DNA of 43,280 bases, from NCBI GenBank assembly GCA_964561605.1, contig CAZLQD010000050.1, positions 1 through 43,280 on the forward strand, read 5' to 3'. Of this stretch, positions 31,460-39,387 are shown in pieces; position 1 is the stretch's first letter, and the number at the start of each line of letters is the position of its first letter. This DNA is from JALUZX01 sp964561605. GTDB lineage: Bacteria > Planctomycetota > UBA1135 > JALUZX01. Both the position numbers and the translations under genes were made by a program. The notes under the pieces are model-generated. The model saw only the letters and a list, made by a program, of their open reading frames with translations. It was not told the DNA's origin and did no database searches.

Positions 31460-31981
31460 TCAATCCTCCCCGGTCCAGGTATGCTTCCTGCGGATTTCTT
31501 CGTCCTTCTCCAGGACCGCCCGGGCCTGGGCCTCTCTCCGGGCGGCCAGGGCTTCCGCCAGGTTCCGGTCTTGGAGGGCCAGGATCCGGGCCGCCATGAG
31601 GACGGCGTTCTTGACGCCTCCCTTACCGATTCCCATGGTGGCCACGGGGACTCCTCCGGGCATCTGCACGGTGGAGAGCAAGGAGTCCATGCCCCCCAGG
31701 GTGCCGCCCGCCATGGGAACGCCGATGACGGGGAGGTCCGTGTGGGAGGCGATCACTCCGGCCAGGTGGGCTGCGGCGCCGGCGCAGGCCACGATGACCC
31801 GGATCCCCTCTTCCGGGGCCCGGCGGGTGAATTCCCGGACCGCATCGGGTGTCCTGTGGGCCGAGAGGATCCTCGTGGTGTAGGGGACCTTCAGTTCTTC
31901 CAGGATCTCCAGGGCGGGCTCCACCTGGGGAAGGTCGGAGGTGGAGCCCATGACCAGGGCGACTTTGGGGGTTCTCGTCAT
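31460..31981 (-). CDS. purE: N5-carboxyaminoimidazole ribonucleotide mutase
   Basis: PurE moves the carboxylate of N5-CAIR to give CAIR in purine synthesis. The 173-residue protein has the class I signatures MGSTSDLP near the start, SAHRTPD with the catalytic His, and GVPMAGGTLGGMDSLLSTVQMP. Class I enzymes usually work with the ATP-dependent PurK, which is not in this window. The start overlaps the purC stop as ATGA, and the next pathway enzyme, PurC, is encoded directly upstream. The last 25 residues are charged and helical. Confidence 0.95.
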   Translation of the reverse strand: MTRTPKVALVMGSTSDLPQVEPALEILEELKVPYTTRILSAHRTPDAVREFTRRAPEEGIRVIVACAGAAAHLAGVIASHTDLPVIGVPMAGGTLGGMDSLLSTVQMPGGVPVATMGIGKGGVKNAVLMAARILALQDRNLAEALAARREAQARAVLEKDEEIRRKHTWTGED

Positions 31982-32919
31982 TGGTTCCCACCTTCTTCGG
32001 AAGCCTTCGCATCGGCGGCCGGGACTCCCTCTGGGGTCAGCCCCGAGAGGAGGCGGCAGATCTCCCTGTAACGGTCCGCCGTCGCCCGGACCACTTCCGG
32101 GGGAAGAGGGGGCGGCGGAGGAGTGCGGTCCCAGTCCGATTCGAGGAGCCAGTTCCGGAGGACCTGTTTGTCGTAGGAGGGCGGTTTGGCCCCGGGAGAG
32201 GTCTCGGCGGCGGGCCAGAACCGGGAAGAGTCGGGGGTGAAGGCCTCGTCGATGAGGATGAGCTTGTCTCCCAGGAGGCCGAACTCGAGCTTGGTGTCGG
32301 CGATGACGAAGCGCCGTTTCAGGGCGTAGGCGTGGGCCTTGGTGTAAAGGGCCAGGGCGGCTTCCCGGGCCCGGCGGGCCGTTTCGGACCCCAGGATCTC
32401 CTCCACCTCCTCGAAGGTCATGGGGAGGTCGTGACCCTCTTCGGCCTTCGTGGTGGGAGTGAGGATGGGTTCTGGGAGCTTTTCGGCGTGCCTGAGGCCG
32501 GCGGGGAGTTTCACCCCGCAGACCGAACCCTTCTCCTGGTATTCCTTCCAGCCCGAGCCGGTGAGGTAGCCCCGGACCACGAACTCCACGGGGAGGGGCC
32601 TGGTCCGCCGGACCCGCATGGTCCTGTGGCGGAGCAGGTCGGCCGCCCCGGGCGGAAGGTCCTCCCACTCGTCCACGTCGGTGGAGAGGAGGTGGTTGGG
32701 GAAGACGGGCCCGAGGAGGCGGAACCAGAAGGCCGCCAGGGTGGTGAGGACCTTCCCCTTGTCGGGGATGGGCTCCGCCATGATCACGTCGAAGGCCGAG
32801 ACCCTGTCGGTGGCCACCAGGAGGAGGTCCTCTCCCAGGGCATAGATGTCCCGCACCTTCCCCCGGCCCAGGAGTTCCAGGCCGGGGACGTTCGTCTCTC
32901 GTATGGGTCGATCGGTCAT
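31978..32919 (-). CDS. purC: Phosphoribosylaminoimidazole-succinocarboxamide synthase
   Basis: PurC (SAICAR synthetase) joins CAIR and aspartate using ATP. The 313-residue protein matches the longer, yeast Ade1-like branch: GRGKVRDIYALG at the start, DRVSAFDVIMAEPIPDKG, VRGYLTGSGWKEYQ, ADTKLEFG and DEAFTPDSSRFW. A perfect AGGAGG lies five bases before the ATG. The gene overlaps purE by four bases, so substrate can pass from PurE to PurC with matched expression. It starts 46 bases after the DASS transporter gene and may share its transcript. The last 15 residues are variable and acidic. Confidence 0.96.
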   Translation of the reverse strand: MTDRPIRETNVPGLELLGRGKVRDIYALGEDLLLVATDRVSAFDVIMAEPIPDKGKVLTTLAAFWFRLLGPVFPNHLLSTDVDEWEDLPPGAADLLRHRTMRVRRTRPLPVEFVVRGYLTGSGWKEYQEKGSVCGVKLPAGLRHAEKLPEPILTPTTKAEEGHDLPMTFEEVEEILGSETARRAREAALALYTKAHAYALKRRFVIADTKLEFGLLGDKLILIDEAFTPDSSRFWPAAETSPGAKPPSYDKQVLRNWLLESDWDRTPPPPPLPPEVVRATADRYREICRLLSGLTPEGVPAADAKASEEGGNQ

Positions 32920-32965
32920 GTTCGCCTCCTGGGGAAGAATGGGGATGATACGGGGCGGGGACCCC

Positions 32966-34459
32966 TCAAAAAAGGACGGCCGTGAAGTAGGCCGCCGCCA
33001 GGAGGGCGAAGAGGAATTCCAGGACCAGGCCGACCCTGACCATCTTTCCGATCGGGATATAGCGGGTCCCGAAGACGATGGCGTTGGGCGGGGTGGCCAC
33101 AGGCAGGAGGAAGGCGCAGGAGGCGGCCACTGTGGCTGGGACCATGAGGATCATGGGATCCAGGTGAAGGTCCCGGGAGAGGCCCGCCAGGATGGGGAGC
33201 ATGGTCGTGGCCACGGCGGTGTTGGACGTGAACTCCGTGAGGAATGCCAGGACCAGGGCCACTACGAGGAGGAGGAAGAAGGGGTGCAGGTGGCCCAGGA
33301 AGGTGAGCTGGCGGCCGATGGTGGCGGCCAGGCCCGTCTTTTGGATCCCCTCGGCCAGGGCGAATCCCCCGCCGAAGAGGAGGAGGATGTCCCAGGGGAG
33401 GTCCAGGAGGGCCCGGAGGCGGAGGATGGGCCTGTCCCCCCGGCCCCTCCCGGCGGGAAGGAGGAAGAGGAGGATCCCCATGGCTACGGCCACGGTGCTG
33501 TCCTGGACCTTCCCCTGGAGGCCCAGGAGGCCGGCCCAGCCTGGGATCACGAAGCTCCCGGCCCGGATGTCGGCCCGGAAGATCCAGAGGAGGGCCGTGA
33601 GGACGAAGACGAAGAGGACCCTCTTCTCCGGCCCGGAGAGGGGCCCCAGGGATTCCAGTTCCTTGGCCAGGTATTCCTTTCCGGGAAGGGAGGGGAGATC
33701 CCGCCGCCTGAGAAGGCCGAAGGCGAGGAAGAGGAAGAGGGCGGCGAAGAAGACCGCCGTGAGGGGGGCCACCAGGAGGAACCAGCGGGCGAAGGTGACT
33801 TCGGGGAGATGGGGGAAGAACCGGGCGAATACGCCGGAAAAGACCAGGTTGGGAGGGGTTCCCACGAGGGTGGCGATTCCCCCGATGCTGGCGCTGTATG
33901 CGATCCCAAGCATGAGGATCGTCCCGTAGTGGAAATCGCCGGGTTCCTTCCCTTCGCCTTCTCCCTGGATCTTGCGGATCACCCCGAGGCCGATGGGAAG
34001 GATCATGATGGTCGTGGCGGTGTTGCTGATCCACATGGAGAGGAAGGCCGTGGCGGCCATGAACCCGAAGAGGAGCTTCCTCGGGCCCGCTCCCATGAGG
34101 GCGATGGTATGCAGGGCGATTCGCTTGTGGAGGTTCCACTCCTGCATGGCCAGGGCAACGAGAAAGCCCCCCATGAAGAGGAAGACCAGGTGGTCGGCGT
34201 AGCGGGGGGAGACCTCCTTGGTGGTCATGATCCCGAGGAAAGGATAGAGGGCCAGGGGGAGGAGGGCCGTGACGCCCAGGGGGAGGGCCTCGGTCATCCA
34301 CCAGGCTCCCATGAGGAGTGCCAGGGCCAGGGCGTTGCGCTGGACAGGGGGGAAGTCCGGCGTGGCCGGCACAAGGAGGCCTCCGGCGAAGAGGACCAGG
34401 CCGAGCCAGAATCCCAAGCTGAGGGGACGGGGGAGGAAGGAAACGAGCCCTTTGCCCAT
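32966..34459 (-). CDS. SLC13/DASS-family sodium-coupled anion transporter
   Basis: The 497-residue inner-membrane protein is hydrophobic throughout, with about eleven helices. It carries the two Ser-Asn-Thr motifs of the divalent anion:sodium symporter family, SNTATT at 145-150 and SNTAVATT at 412-419. These bind sodium and the carboxylate or sulfate substrate. Likely substrates are C4-dicarboxylates, citrate or sulfate; the sequence alone does not decide. I chose the ATG at 34459, which has AGGAGG five bases upstream; the upstream frame is Arg/Pro-rich and runs into the repeat. The neighbouring purC could use imported or derived dicarboxylates only indirectly, so the link is weak. Confidence 0.9.
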   Translation of the reverse strand: MGKGLVSFLPRPLSLGFWLGLVLFAGGLLVPATPDFPPVQRNALALALLMGAWWMTEALPLGVTALLPLALYPFLGIMTTKEVSPRYADHLVFLFMGGFLVALAMQEWNLHKRIALHTIALMGAGPRKLLFGFMAATAFLSMWISNTATTIMILPIGLGVIRKIQGEGEGKEPGDFHYGTILMLGIAYSASIGGIATLVGTPPNLVFSGVFARFFPHLPEVTFARWFLLVAPLTAVFFAALFLFLAFGLLRRRDLPSLPGKEYLAKELESLGPLSGPEKRVLFVFVLTALLWIFRADIRAGSFVIPGWAGLLGLQGKVQDSTVAVAMGILLFLLPAGRGRGDRPILRLRALLDLPWDILLLFGGGFALAEGIQKTGLAATIGRQLTFLGHLHPFFLLLVVALVLAFLTEFTSNTAVATTMLPILAGLSRDLHLDPMILMVPATVAASCAFLLPVATPPNAIVFGTRYIPIGKMVRVGLVLEFLFALLAAAYFTAVLF

Positions 34460-34550
34460 GGGGCGCCTCCTTTCGGCCCGGGTGGGGGCGGGTCCCAGCG
34501 GCCCGTCCCGGCCGGTTCGGCCCATGGTAGGGGCGGGGCCTGGCCGTCGC

Positions 34551-34672
34551 CACTCCCCGGGCGTCTCGGGCATGTCACTTCGTTCCCTGCCCGAGCCGGC
34601 AGGGGGGGCGACGAGGGGGGAAAATGGGGGGGATTCGTGGTTCGGGGACGCTGTTTCGTTGCGCTTTCGGGA
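34551..34672. repeat. Degenerate internal copy of the structured repeat
   Basis: Positions 34551-34612 align with the module at 1-65, sharing the opening CACTCCCCGGGCGTCTCGGG and a hairpin at 34565-34572 with 34588-34595. The loop differs from the left-edge copy, and the closing GGGGCTAACG is decayed to GGGGGGCGACG. The remainder to 34672 keeps faint similarity (a T-rich stretch then GCGCTTTCG). It lies between the transporter promoter side and the stop codon of the next lipoprotein gene. Confidence 0.75.
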
Positions 34673-35857
34673 TTACTTGCTCGTCGTGTCCCTCTCCCTG
34701 ACGGCAAGGAAAATACTCAGGTCCGGATCGGAGGCCTCTGGAGTCTTGTCCACCATGAGGAGGACCTTCCCTCCTTCGGCTGCGGCCCCCCACAAGGGGG
34801 TCTTCACCGGGCTGGTCTCGCTGAACTCCACCAGGCCTTCCTTGCCTGGTTTGAAGGTTCCGCTGAAGGTGAAGGACTTGCCCAGGTGACCCCACATGGT
34901 GGCCCGGAAGGCGTCCTTGTCGTTGAGCTGGAGGGTTCCTGCCGCCACGTCGCAACCCGGCCGGGTGGGATCCAGGAAGAGGGTGAAGGTCCCCAGGTGA
35001 TAACTTCCGGAGAGGTCCTTTGCCGGGACCGCCTTGGAAGGGGCCCTGAGGGCCAGGAGGAGGGAGACGGCGCCTCCCCTCTTCTGGTCGTGGAAGAGTC
35101 CGACCATGAGCTTGTCTCCCAGGCCGCCCCGGAAGGCCTGGTTCACCTGGCGGGTCCCCTTCTTCCAGGAGAGGGAGAGTTGGAAGGACCCGGGGGGAAT
35201 GGGGAAGGTGTCCGCCTTTCCCGTTACCTTCAACGCCGCCAGGCTCGACTCCTGGAGAGCGCCTGTCACGTTCCCCTTTGCGTCGATGGATAGGGTTCCC
35301 GTGGCGGCCAATCCCACCTCGTTGGGACTGGGGGCGGCCCCTTTCGGAGGGAATACCAGGGTCAGGAGGGCGACGTTCCACTTCCCTTCCGGCTTGGGTT
35401 TGGCCTTGGAGCGGACGCAACACCAGAGAGCCAGGTCCCCGTCCCCCCCGGCGTGCCTGTCGGTGAACCAGAGGGCCTCACCTTCCACGTCGGCCCCGCC
35501 CATGAGGGGAAGGCTGGCCCCGCCGCTCATAGGGACCAGGAGGGTGAGGATCCCGTTCTTTCCGATCTTGTACGGCCCGCTGTCCGTGGGCCGTCCCGCC
35601 CCCCGGACCTGGAACTTGTTCTCCCCGTCCAGAGTCAGGACTCCTTCGTCCCAATAGTGGGCCTTGATGTCGGGATTCACCGGGAAGGTCATGTCGGCGA
35701 AGGCCTTGATCCCCACCATGTGGTAATCGGCGGCGATGGAGATCCCTCCCTTGGAAGGGGTCTCGTTGGACCCTCCCGAGGAACAGGAGAAGGAGAAGAG
35801 GCAGGAAGCACCCAGGGCGAGAAGGACGCCCAGGGAGCTGGAGAGACGATCGTTCAT
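34673..35857 (-). CDS. Putative lipoprotein, unknown function
   Basis: The 394-residue product has a lipoprotein signal (LLALGASCLFSFSCSSG, probable lipidated Cys25) and a mostly beta body. The body has two similar halves that resemble lipocalin-like strands (KAHYWDEGVLTLDGENKF and DLSGSYHLGTFTLFLDP). I do not recognise a family. It starts with ATG after a perfect AGGAGG and has a candidate -10 TATACT 45 bases upstream. The gene is divergent from the TPR/HEAT operon. Its stop, TAA at 34673-34675, directly abuts the degenerate repeat. Confidence 0.78.
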   Translation of the reverse strand: MNDRLSSSLGVLLALGASCLFSFSCSSGGSNETPSKGGISIAADYHMVGIKAFADMTFPVNPDIKAHYWDEGVLTLDGENKFQVRGAGRPTDSGPYKIGKNGILTLLVPMSGGASLPLMGGADVEGEALWFTDRHAGGDGDLALWCCVRSKAKPKPEGKWNVALLTLVFPPKGAAPSPNEVGLAATGTLSIDAKGNVTGALQESSLAALKVTGKADTFPIPPGSFQLSLSWKKGTRQVNQAFRGGLGDKLMVGLFHDQKRGGAVSLLLALRAPSKAVPAKDLSGSYHLGTFTLFLDPTRPGCDVAAGTLQLNDKDAFRATMWGHLGKSFTFSGTFKPGKEGLVEFSETSPVKTPLWGAAAEGGKVLLMVDKTPEASDPDLSIFLAVRERDTTSK

Positions 35858-35874
35858 GGGAAAAAACCTCCTGT

Positions 35875-35908
35875 CTTCCAGGGCTTCCCTGGAAGGGGAC
35901 AAGTATAC
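35875..35908 (-). promoter_or_regulatory. Promoter and 5' hairpin of the lipoprotein gene
   Basis: On the minus strand TATACT (35907-35902) is a near-consensus -10 box, though no -35 box is visible. The predicted transcript starts at about 35895 and would begin with a perfect 9-bp hairpin (35875-35883 with 35887-35895, 3-nt loop). The hairpin lies just before the AGGAGG ribosome site and might stabilise the mRNA or control its translation. Confidence 0.4.
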
Positions 35909-36024
35909 CTCCTTCTCTCCCGGCGACCCCTCCCCCCCGGGGGGAGAGGCCTCCCGGGAAGGCTCGGATCGATCCGTCCGTGCCTTCCGTTGCGCAGGGG
36001 GGGCCGCTCTGCTTGAATCCGCCC

Positions 36025-37569
36025 ATGATCCGGGAACAGCCACTCCTCTTCCTGGGGGTCTCCTTCTTGGCCGGCCTGGCGGTCCTTCCCGCCTGCCGGG
36101 GCCCCATCCTTCCGCCCGAACCCGGGGGGAACCTGGCCCTCTGGTTGGACAGGAGACCCGCTCCTCACCCCGCTCGGGGCGGGAAGACCCGGGAAGAGAG
36201 AGGAAAGGGGAAGCTCCGGCCCCGTCCTTCCCAGGAAGCCGGCCGGGGGGCCGGGAAGGCCCGCCGGGGGCGGTCCCTTCCTCCCTTGCCGGAAAAGGAG
36301 GTCCTTCGCCGGCGCCGTGAGGCGGAGAACCTCCTCCAGGATGCCTGGAAGAAGGGAGATCCCAAGGGCCTGCCCGCCGGGCTCCAGGTGATCTACAGCG
36401 CAAGGCAGTCCATGGCGGCGGGCGACCTGGACGGGGCCGCCGTGGATCTCCAGGACAGGCTGGCCGAGGATCCGGGCGATTTCCTGGCCTTGTGCGAACT
36501 GGGCCGGGTCCGGGTCCTCCAGGGGGCCTTCCAGGAGGCGGCGGTCCTCCTGGAGAAGGCCTTGCGCCGGGCGCCGGGGGACCCTGAATCCAAGATCTAC
36601 CTGGCCCGCGCCCTGGCGGGACGTGGAGGGAAGGGGGACCTGGCCCGGAGCGAGGCCCTCCTGAAATCCGCCCTGCCGAAAGCACTCGACCCGGTCCGGG
36701 TCTACCATTTCCTCTTCCTGGTCTACCTCAAGGCCGGGAAGACCGCCCGGGCCGTGCAGGTCGTCTCCCGGGGCCTGGAGAAGATCCCCGGGGACCTCAC
36801 TCTCCTGGGGGACCAGATCCAGGGACTCATTCTTTTGGGTAAGCTGGAGGACGCCCTCCAGGTGGCGGACCGGCTGAGCCGCCCCCCCCGGGGACCTTTC
36901 CCCCAGGCCCTCTGGTTCAAAGCCTTCATCCTCCGGAGGTTGGGGCGGTTCCGGGAGGCCGTTTCCGTCCTCGAGAAACTGGCCGCGGGAAAGGGGAAGG
37001 AGTTCCGGCGGTTCTTCGCCAGGAGGATGACCAGGGACGACGTGAAGAGCCTGATCCTCCAGGCCAGGAGGGAGGCCCGGGCGGGGAGGCGGATCTACTA
37101 CCTTCCCGGGGAGAGGGAAGAGATCCTGCGGACCGATCCGGACGAGATCAGGCGCCTCCAGGTGGTCCAGTCCCTGGAGTGGGCCCTTCCCAGGAAGCCC
37201 TTCAAGGTCCTGGACCTGGCCTTGTCCGATCGGTCCGCCACGGTCCGCACGGCCGCCCTCCAGGTCCTGGGGAAGATCCTGCTCGGGGCGCCCGGGGGAT
37301 GGAAGCGGGTCGTGAAGGCCCTGTCCGACCCCGAACCCAGGGTGCGGGGCATGGCGGCCCGCATCGTGGGCCGTTCCCACAGGCCCGACGCCGCGGAGAT
37401 CCTGTTTTCGGCCCTGGAGAAAGAAAAGAACGGTTACGTGTTCCGCTGCATTTGCGACGCCTTGAGGGACGCCACGGGCAAGGACGTCCTGCTCATGGGG
37501 GGGGAGGAGAATTCGCCCGAGTCCAGGTCCCGGGTGGTCCGGGAATGGAAGGAGAAGCTGAAGAAATGA
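36025..37569 (+). CDS. TPR and HEAT-repeat lipoprotein
   Basis: The 514-residue protein has a lipoprotein signal (LAGLAVLPAC, Cys24) and a basic, low-complexity linker (about 40-105). TPR-like helical pairs run from about 125 to 345 (DPGDFLALCELGRVRVLQGAFQ-type units). HEAT-like repeats cover about 385-490 (DRSATVRTAALQVLGKILL, then DPEPRVRGMAARIVGRS). Such proteins usually act as scaffolds for envelope complexes. It is the first gene of a six-gene unit and overlaps galE by ATGA. I chose the ATG at 36025 for the signal peptide; an upstream GTG at 35980 lacks a ribosome site. Confidence 0.82.
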   Translation: MIREQPLLFLGVSFLAGLAVLPACRGPILPPEPGGNLALWLDRRPAPHPARGGKTREERGKGKLRPRPSQEAGRGAGKARRGRSLPPLPEKEVLRRRREAENLLQDAWKKGDPKGLPAGLQVIYSARQSMAAGDLDGAAVDLQDRLAEDPGDFLALCELGRVRVLQGAFQEAAVLLEKALRRAPGDPESKIYLARALAGRGGKGDLARSEALLKSALPKALDPVRVYHFLFLVYLKAGKTARAVQVVSRGLEKIPGDLTLLGDQIQGLILLGKLEDALQVADRLSRPPRGPFPQALWFKAFILRRLGRFREAVSVLEKLAAGKGKEFRRFFARRMTRDDVKSLILQARREARAGRRIYYLPGEREEILRTDPDEIRRLQVVQSLEWALPRKPFKVLDLALSDRSATVRTAALQVLGKILLGAPGGWKRVVKALSDPEPRVRGMAARIVGRSHRPDAAEILFSALEKEKNGYVFRCICDALRDATGKDVLLMGGEENSPESRSRVVREWKEKLKK

Positions 37570-38573
37570 TTCTAGTGACCGGTGGAGCGGGTTATATCGG
37601 GTCCCATACCGTGAAGGCCCTGAGGGCGAGGGGCGAGGAGGTCCTCGTCGCCGACGACCTCTCCGAAGGGCACGAGGCCGCCCTCCTCGGGGCCCCCCTG
37701 GCCAGGGGGGACCTGAAGGACATGGATTACGTCCGGACCCTCTTCGAGTCGGGAAAGGTGGAGGGGGTGATCCATTTCGCAGCATCCTGTTACGTCGGCG
37801 TATCCATGACGAGGCCGGGCTTCTACTACAGGCAGAACGTCCAGGCCATGTTGAATCTCCTGGAGGGAATGCGGGACGCCGGCGTGAAGAGCATCGTCTT
37901 CTCCTCCTCCTGCGCCACCTACGGGGTTCCGGAGAAGATCCCCATCACCGAGGATTGCCCCCAGAATCCTATCAACGTATACGGCACGACCAAGCTGGTG
38001 GGGGAGTGGATGCTCAGGGATTTCGGGCGGGCCCACGGGATCCGCTCCGTTTCCCTCCGTTACTTCAACGCCGCCGGGGCGGATCCCGAGGGGGAACTGG
38101 GCGAGGACCACGACCCGGAGACCCACCTGATCCCTCTCGTGCTCCAGGTGGCCCTGGGAAAGAGGGAGAAGATCTCCATCTTCGGCGACGACTATCCCAC
38201 TCCCGACGGGACCTGCATCCGGGATTACATCCATATCGTGGACCTGGCCCAGGCGCACCTGCTGGCCCTGGACGCCATGAGGGATGGGCGGGACGTGGCC
38301 CCGGCCTACAACCTCGGCAACGGGGAGGGGTATTCGGTGGCCCAGGTGATCGAGGCGGCCCGGAAGGTGACGGGCAGGAAGATCCCGGCCGAAGTGGCCC
38401 CCCGGCGGCCGGGCGATCCGCCCCGCCTGGTGGGCTCCTCGGAGAAGATCGAGAAGGAGCTGGGCTGGAAGGCCCGGTTCCCCCGGCTCGAGGAGATCCT
38501 GGAGACGGCCTGGCGCTGGCACGAGGCCCATCCCGACGGATACGGCGACAGGCCCGCCCGGAAGGAGGCTTGA
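37566..38573 (+). CDS. galE: UDP-glucose 4-epimerase
   Basis: GalE interconverts UDP-glucose and UDP-galactose and supplies sugar donors for envelope polysaccharides. The 335-residue protein has the NAD-binding motif TGGAGYIGSH (5-14) and the extended-SDR catalytic set: Ser115 in SSSCATYG, Tyr139 and Lys143 in NVYGTTK. The length and the RYFNAAGADP motif fit GalE well. Activity on the N-acetylated sugars cannot be excluded. It overlaps the upstream lipoprotein gene by four bases and precedes the MBL-fold gene by four. Confidence 0.94.
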   Translation: MILVTGGAGYIGSHTVKALRARGEEVLVADDLSEGHEAALLGAPLARGDLKDMDYVRTLFESGKVEGVIHFAASCYVGVSMTRPGFYYRQNVQAMLNLLEGMRDAGVKSIVFSSSCATYGVPEKIPITEDCPQNPINVYGTTKLVGEWMLRDFGRAHGIRSVSLRYFNAAGADPEGELGEDHDPETHLIPLVLQVALGKREKISIFGDDYPTPDGTCIRDYIHIVDLAQAHLLALDAMRDGRDVAPAYNLGNGEGYSVAQVIEAARKVTGRKIPAEVAPRRPGDPPRLVGSSEKIEKELGWKARFPRLEEILETAWRWHEAHPDGYGDRPARKEA

Positions 38574-38577
38574 GACC

Positions 38578-39387
38578 GTGGCGAGGGAAGAGGGTGGAAG
38601 GCCGGCCCGGCTCAGGATCGCCGTCCTGGGTTCGGGCTCCATCATGTGTTCCTCCAGGAGGAACCCTCCGGGTTACGCCATAGAGGATCCGATCTCGGGG
38701 CGGTGGACCCTTCTGGATCCGGGGCCGGGATCCTGGGCCAGGCTTCCCGCCGCGGGGGTGGACCCCAGGGAGGTCGACCGGGTCTTCCTCACCCACTACC
38801 ACGTGGATCATCACGCCGACCTCCTGGCCCTCCTCTTCGCCAGGCACAACCCCAGGTGGAGGGAGGAGGGGCTTCCCGGACTCTTCGTAGGCGGTCCCAA
38901 GGGCCTTCTCCGGCTCCTGGCGGCGTGGAAGGACCTCTACGGCGAGATCCTGGACGACCCGGGCCTGGAGGCGGAGGAGATCGAGGAAGGGGAATTCTCC
39001 CGGGACCACCTGCTGGTCCGGGCCTTCCCCGCCAGGCATCCCAACGGGATCGTCGACGGCGCCGGTTCCCTGGCCTACCGTTTCGAGATTCCCGGCCATC
39101 CGGTCTTCTGCTTCACCGGGGATTCCGAAGAAACCGCCACCCTGGTGGAGGCCGCCAGGGACGCCCATCTCCTCCTTTGCGAGTGTTCCTTTCCCGACGA
39201 GCATCCCGTCCCGGGACACATGACCCCCTCCGCCGCCGGGAGGCTCGCCAGGGAGGCGGGGGTGAAGCACCTGGTGTTGACCCACTTCTATCCCGACGCC
39301 GACGGGGCGGATCTCCTGGCCCAGGTCCGGAAGGAGTGGGACGGTCCGGCCCGCCTGGCCCGGGATCTGGAGGTCTTCGAGCTGTGA
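38578..39387 (+). CDS. MBL-fold (RNase Z-like) metallo-hydrolase
   Basis: The 269-residue soluble protein has the metallo-beta-lactamase zinc motif HYHVDHH (73-79, TH-x-H-x-DH pattern) and further likely ligands in FPARHPNG, FTGDSEET and LTHFYPD. The spacing is that of the RNase Z/ElaC-like and phosphodiesterase branch, but it lacks the exosite of tRNase Z. The substrate is unknown. It starts with GTG, ten bases after AAGGAGG inside the galE end, and overlaps dacB by GTGA. Coupling to two envelope genes suggests a coregulated but unspecified role. Confidence 0.85.
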   Translation: MAREEGGRPARLRIAVLGSGSIMCSSRRNPPGYAIEDPISGRWTLLDPGPGSWARLPAAGVDPREVDRVFLTHYHVDHHADLLALLFARHNPRWREEGLPGLFVGGPKGLLRLLAAWKDLYGEILDDPGLEAEEIEEGEFSRDHLLVRAFPARHPNGIVDGAGSLAYRFEIPGHPVFCFTGDSEETATLVEAARDAHLLLCECSFPDEHPVPGHMTPSAAGRLAREAGVKHLVLTHFYPDADGADLLAQVRKEWDGPARLARDLEVFEL

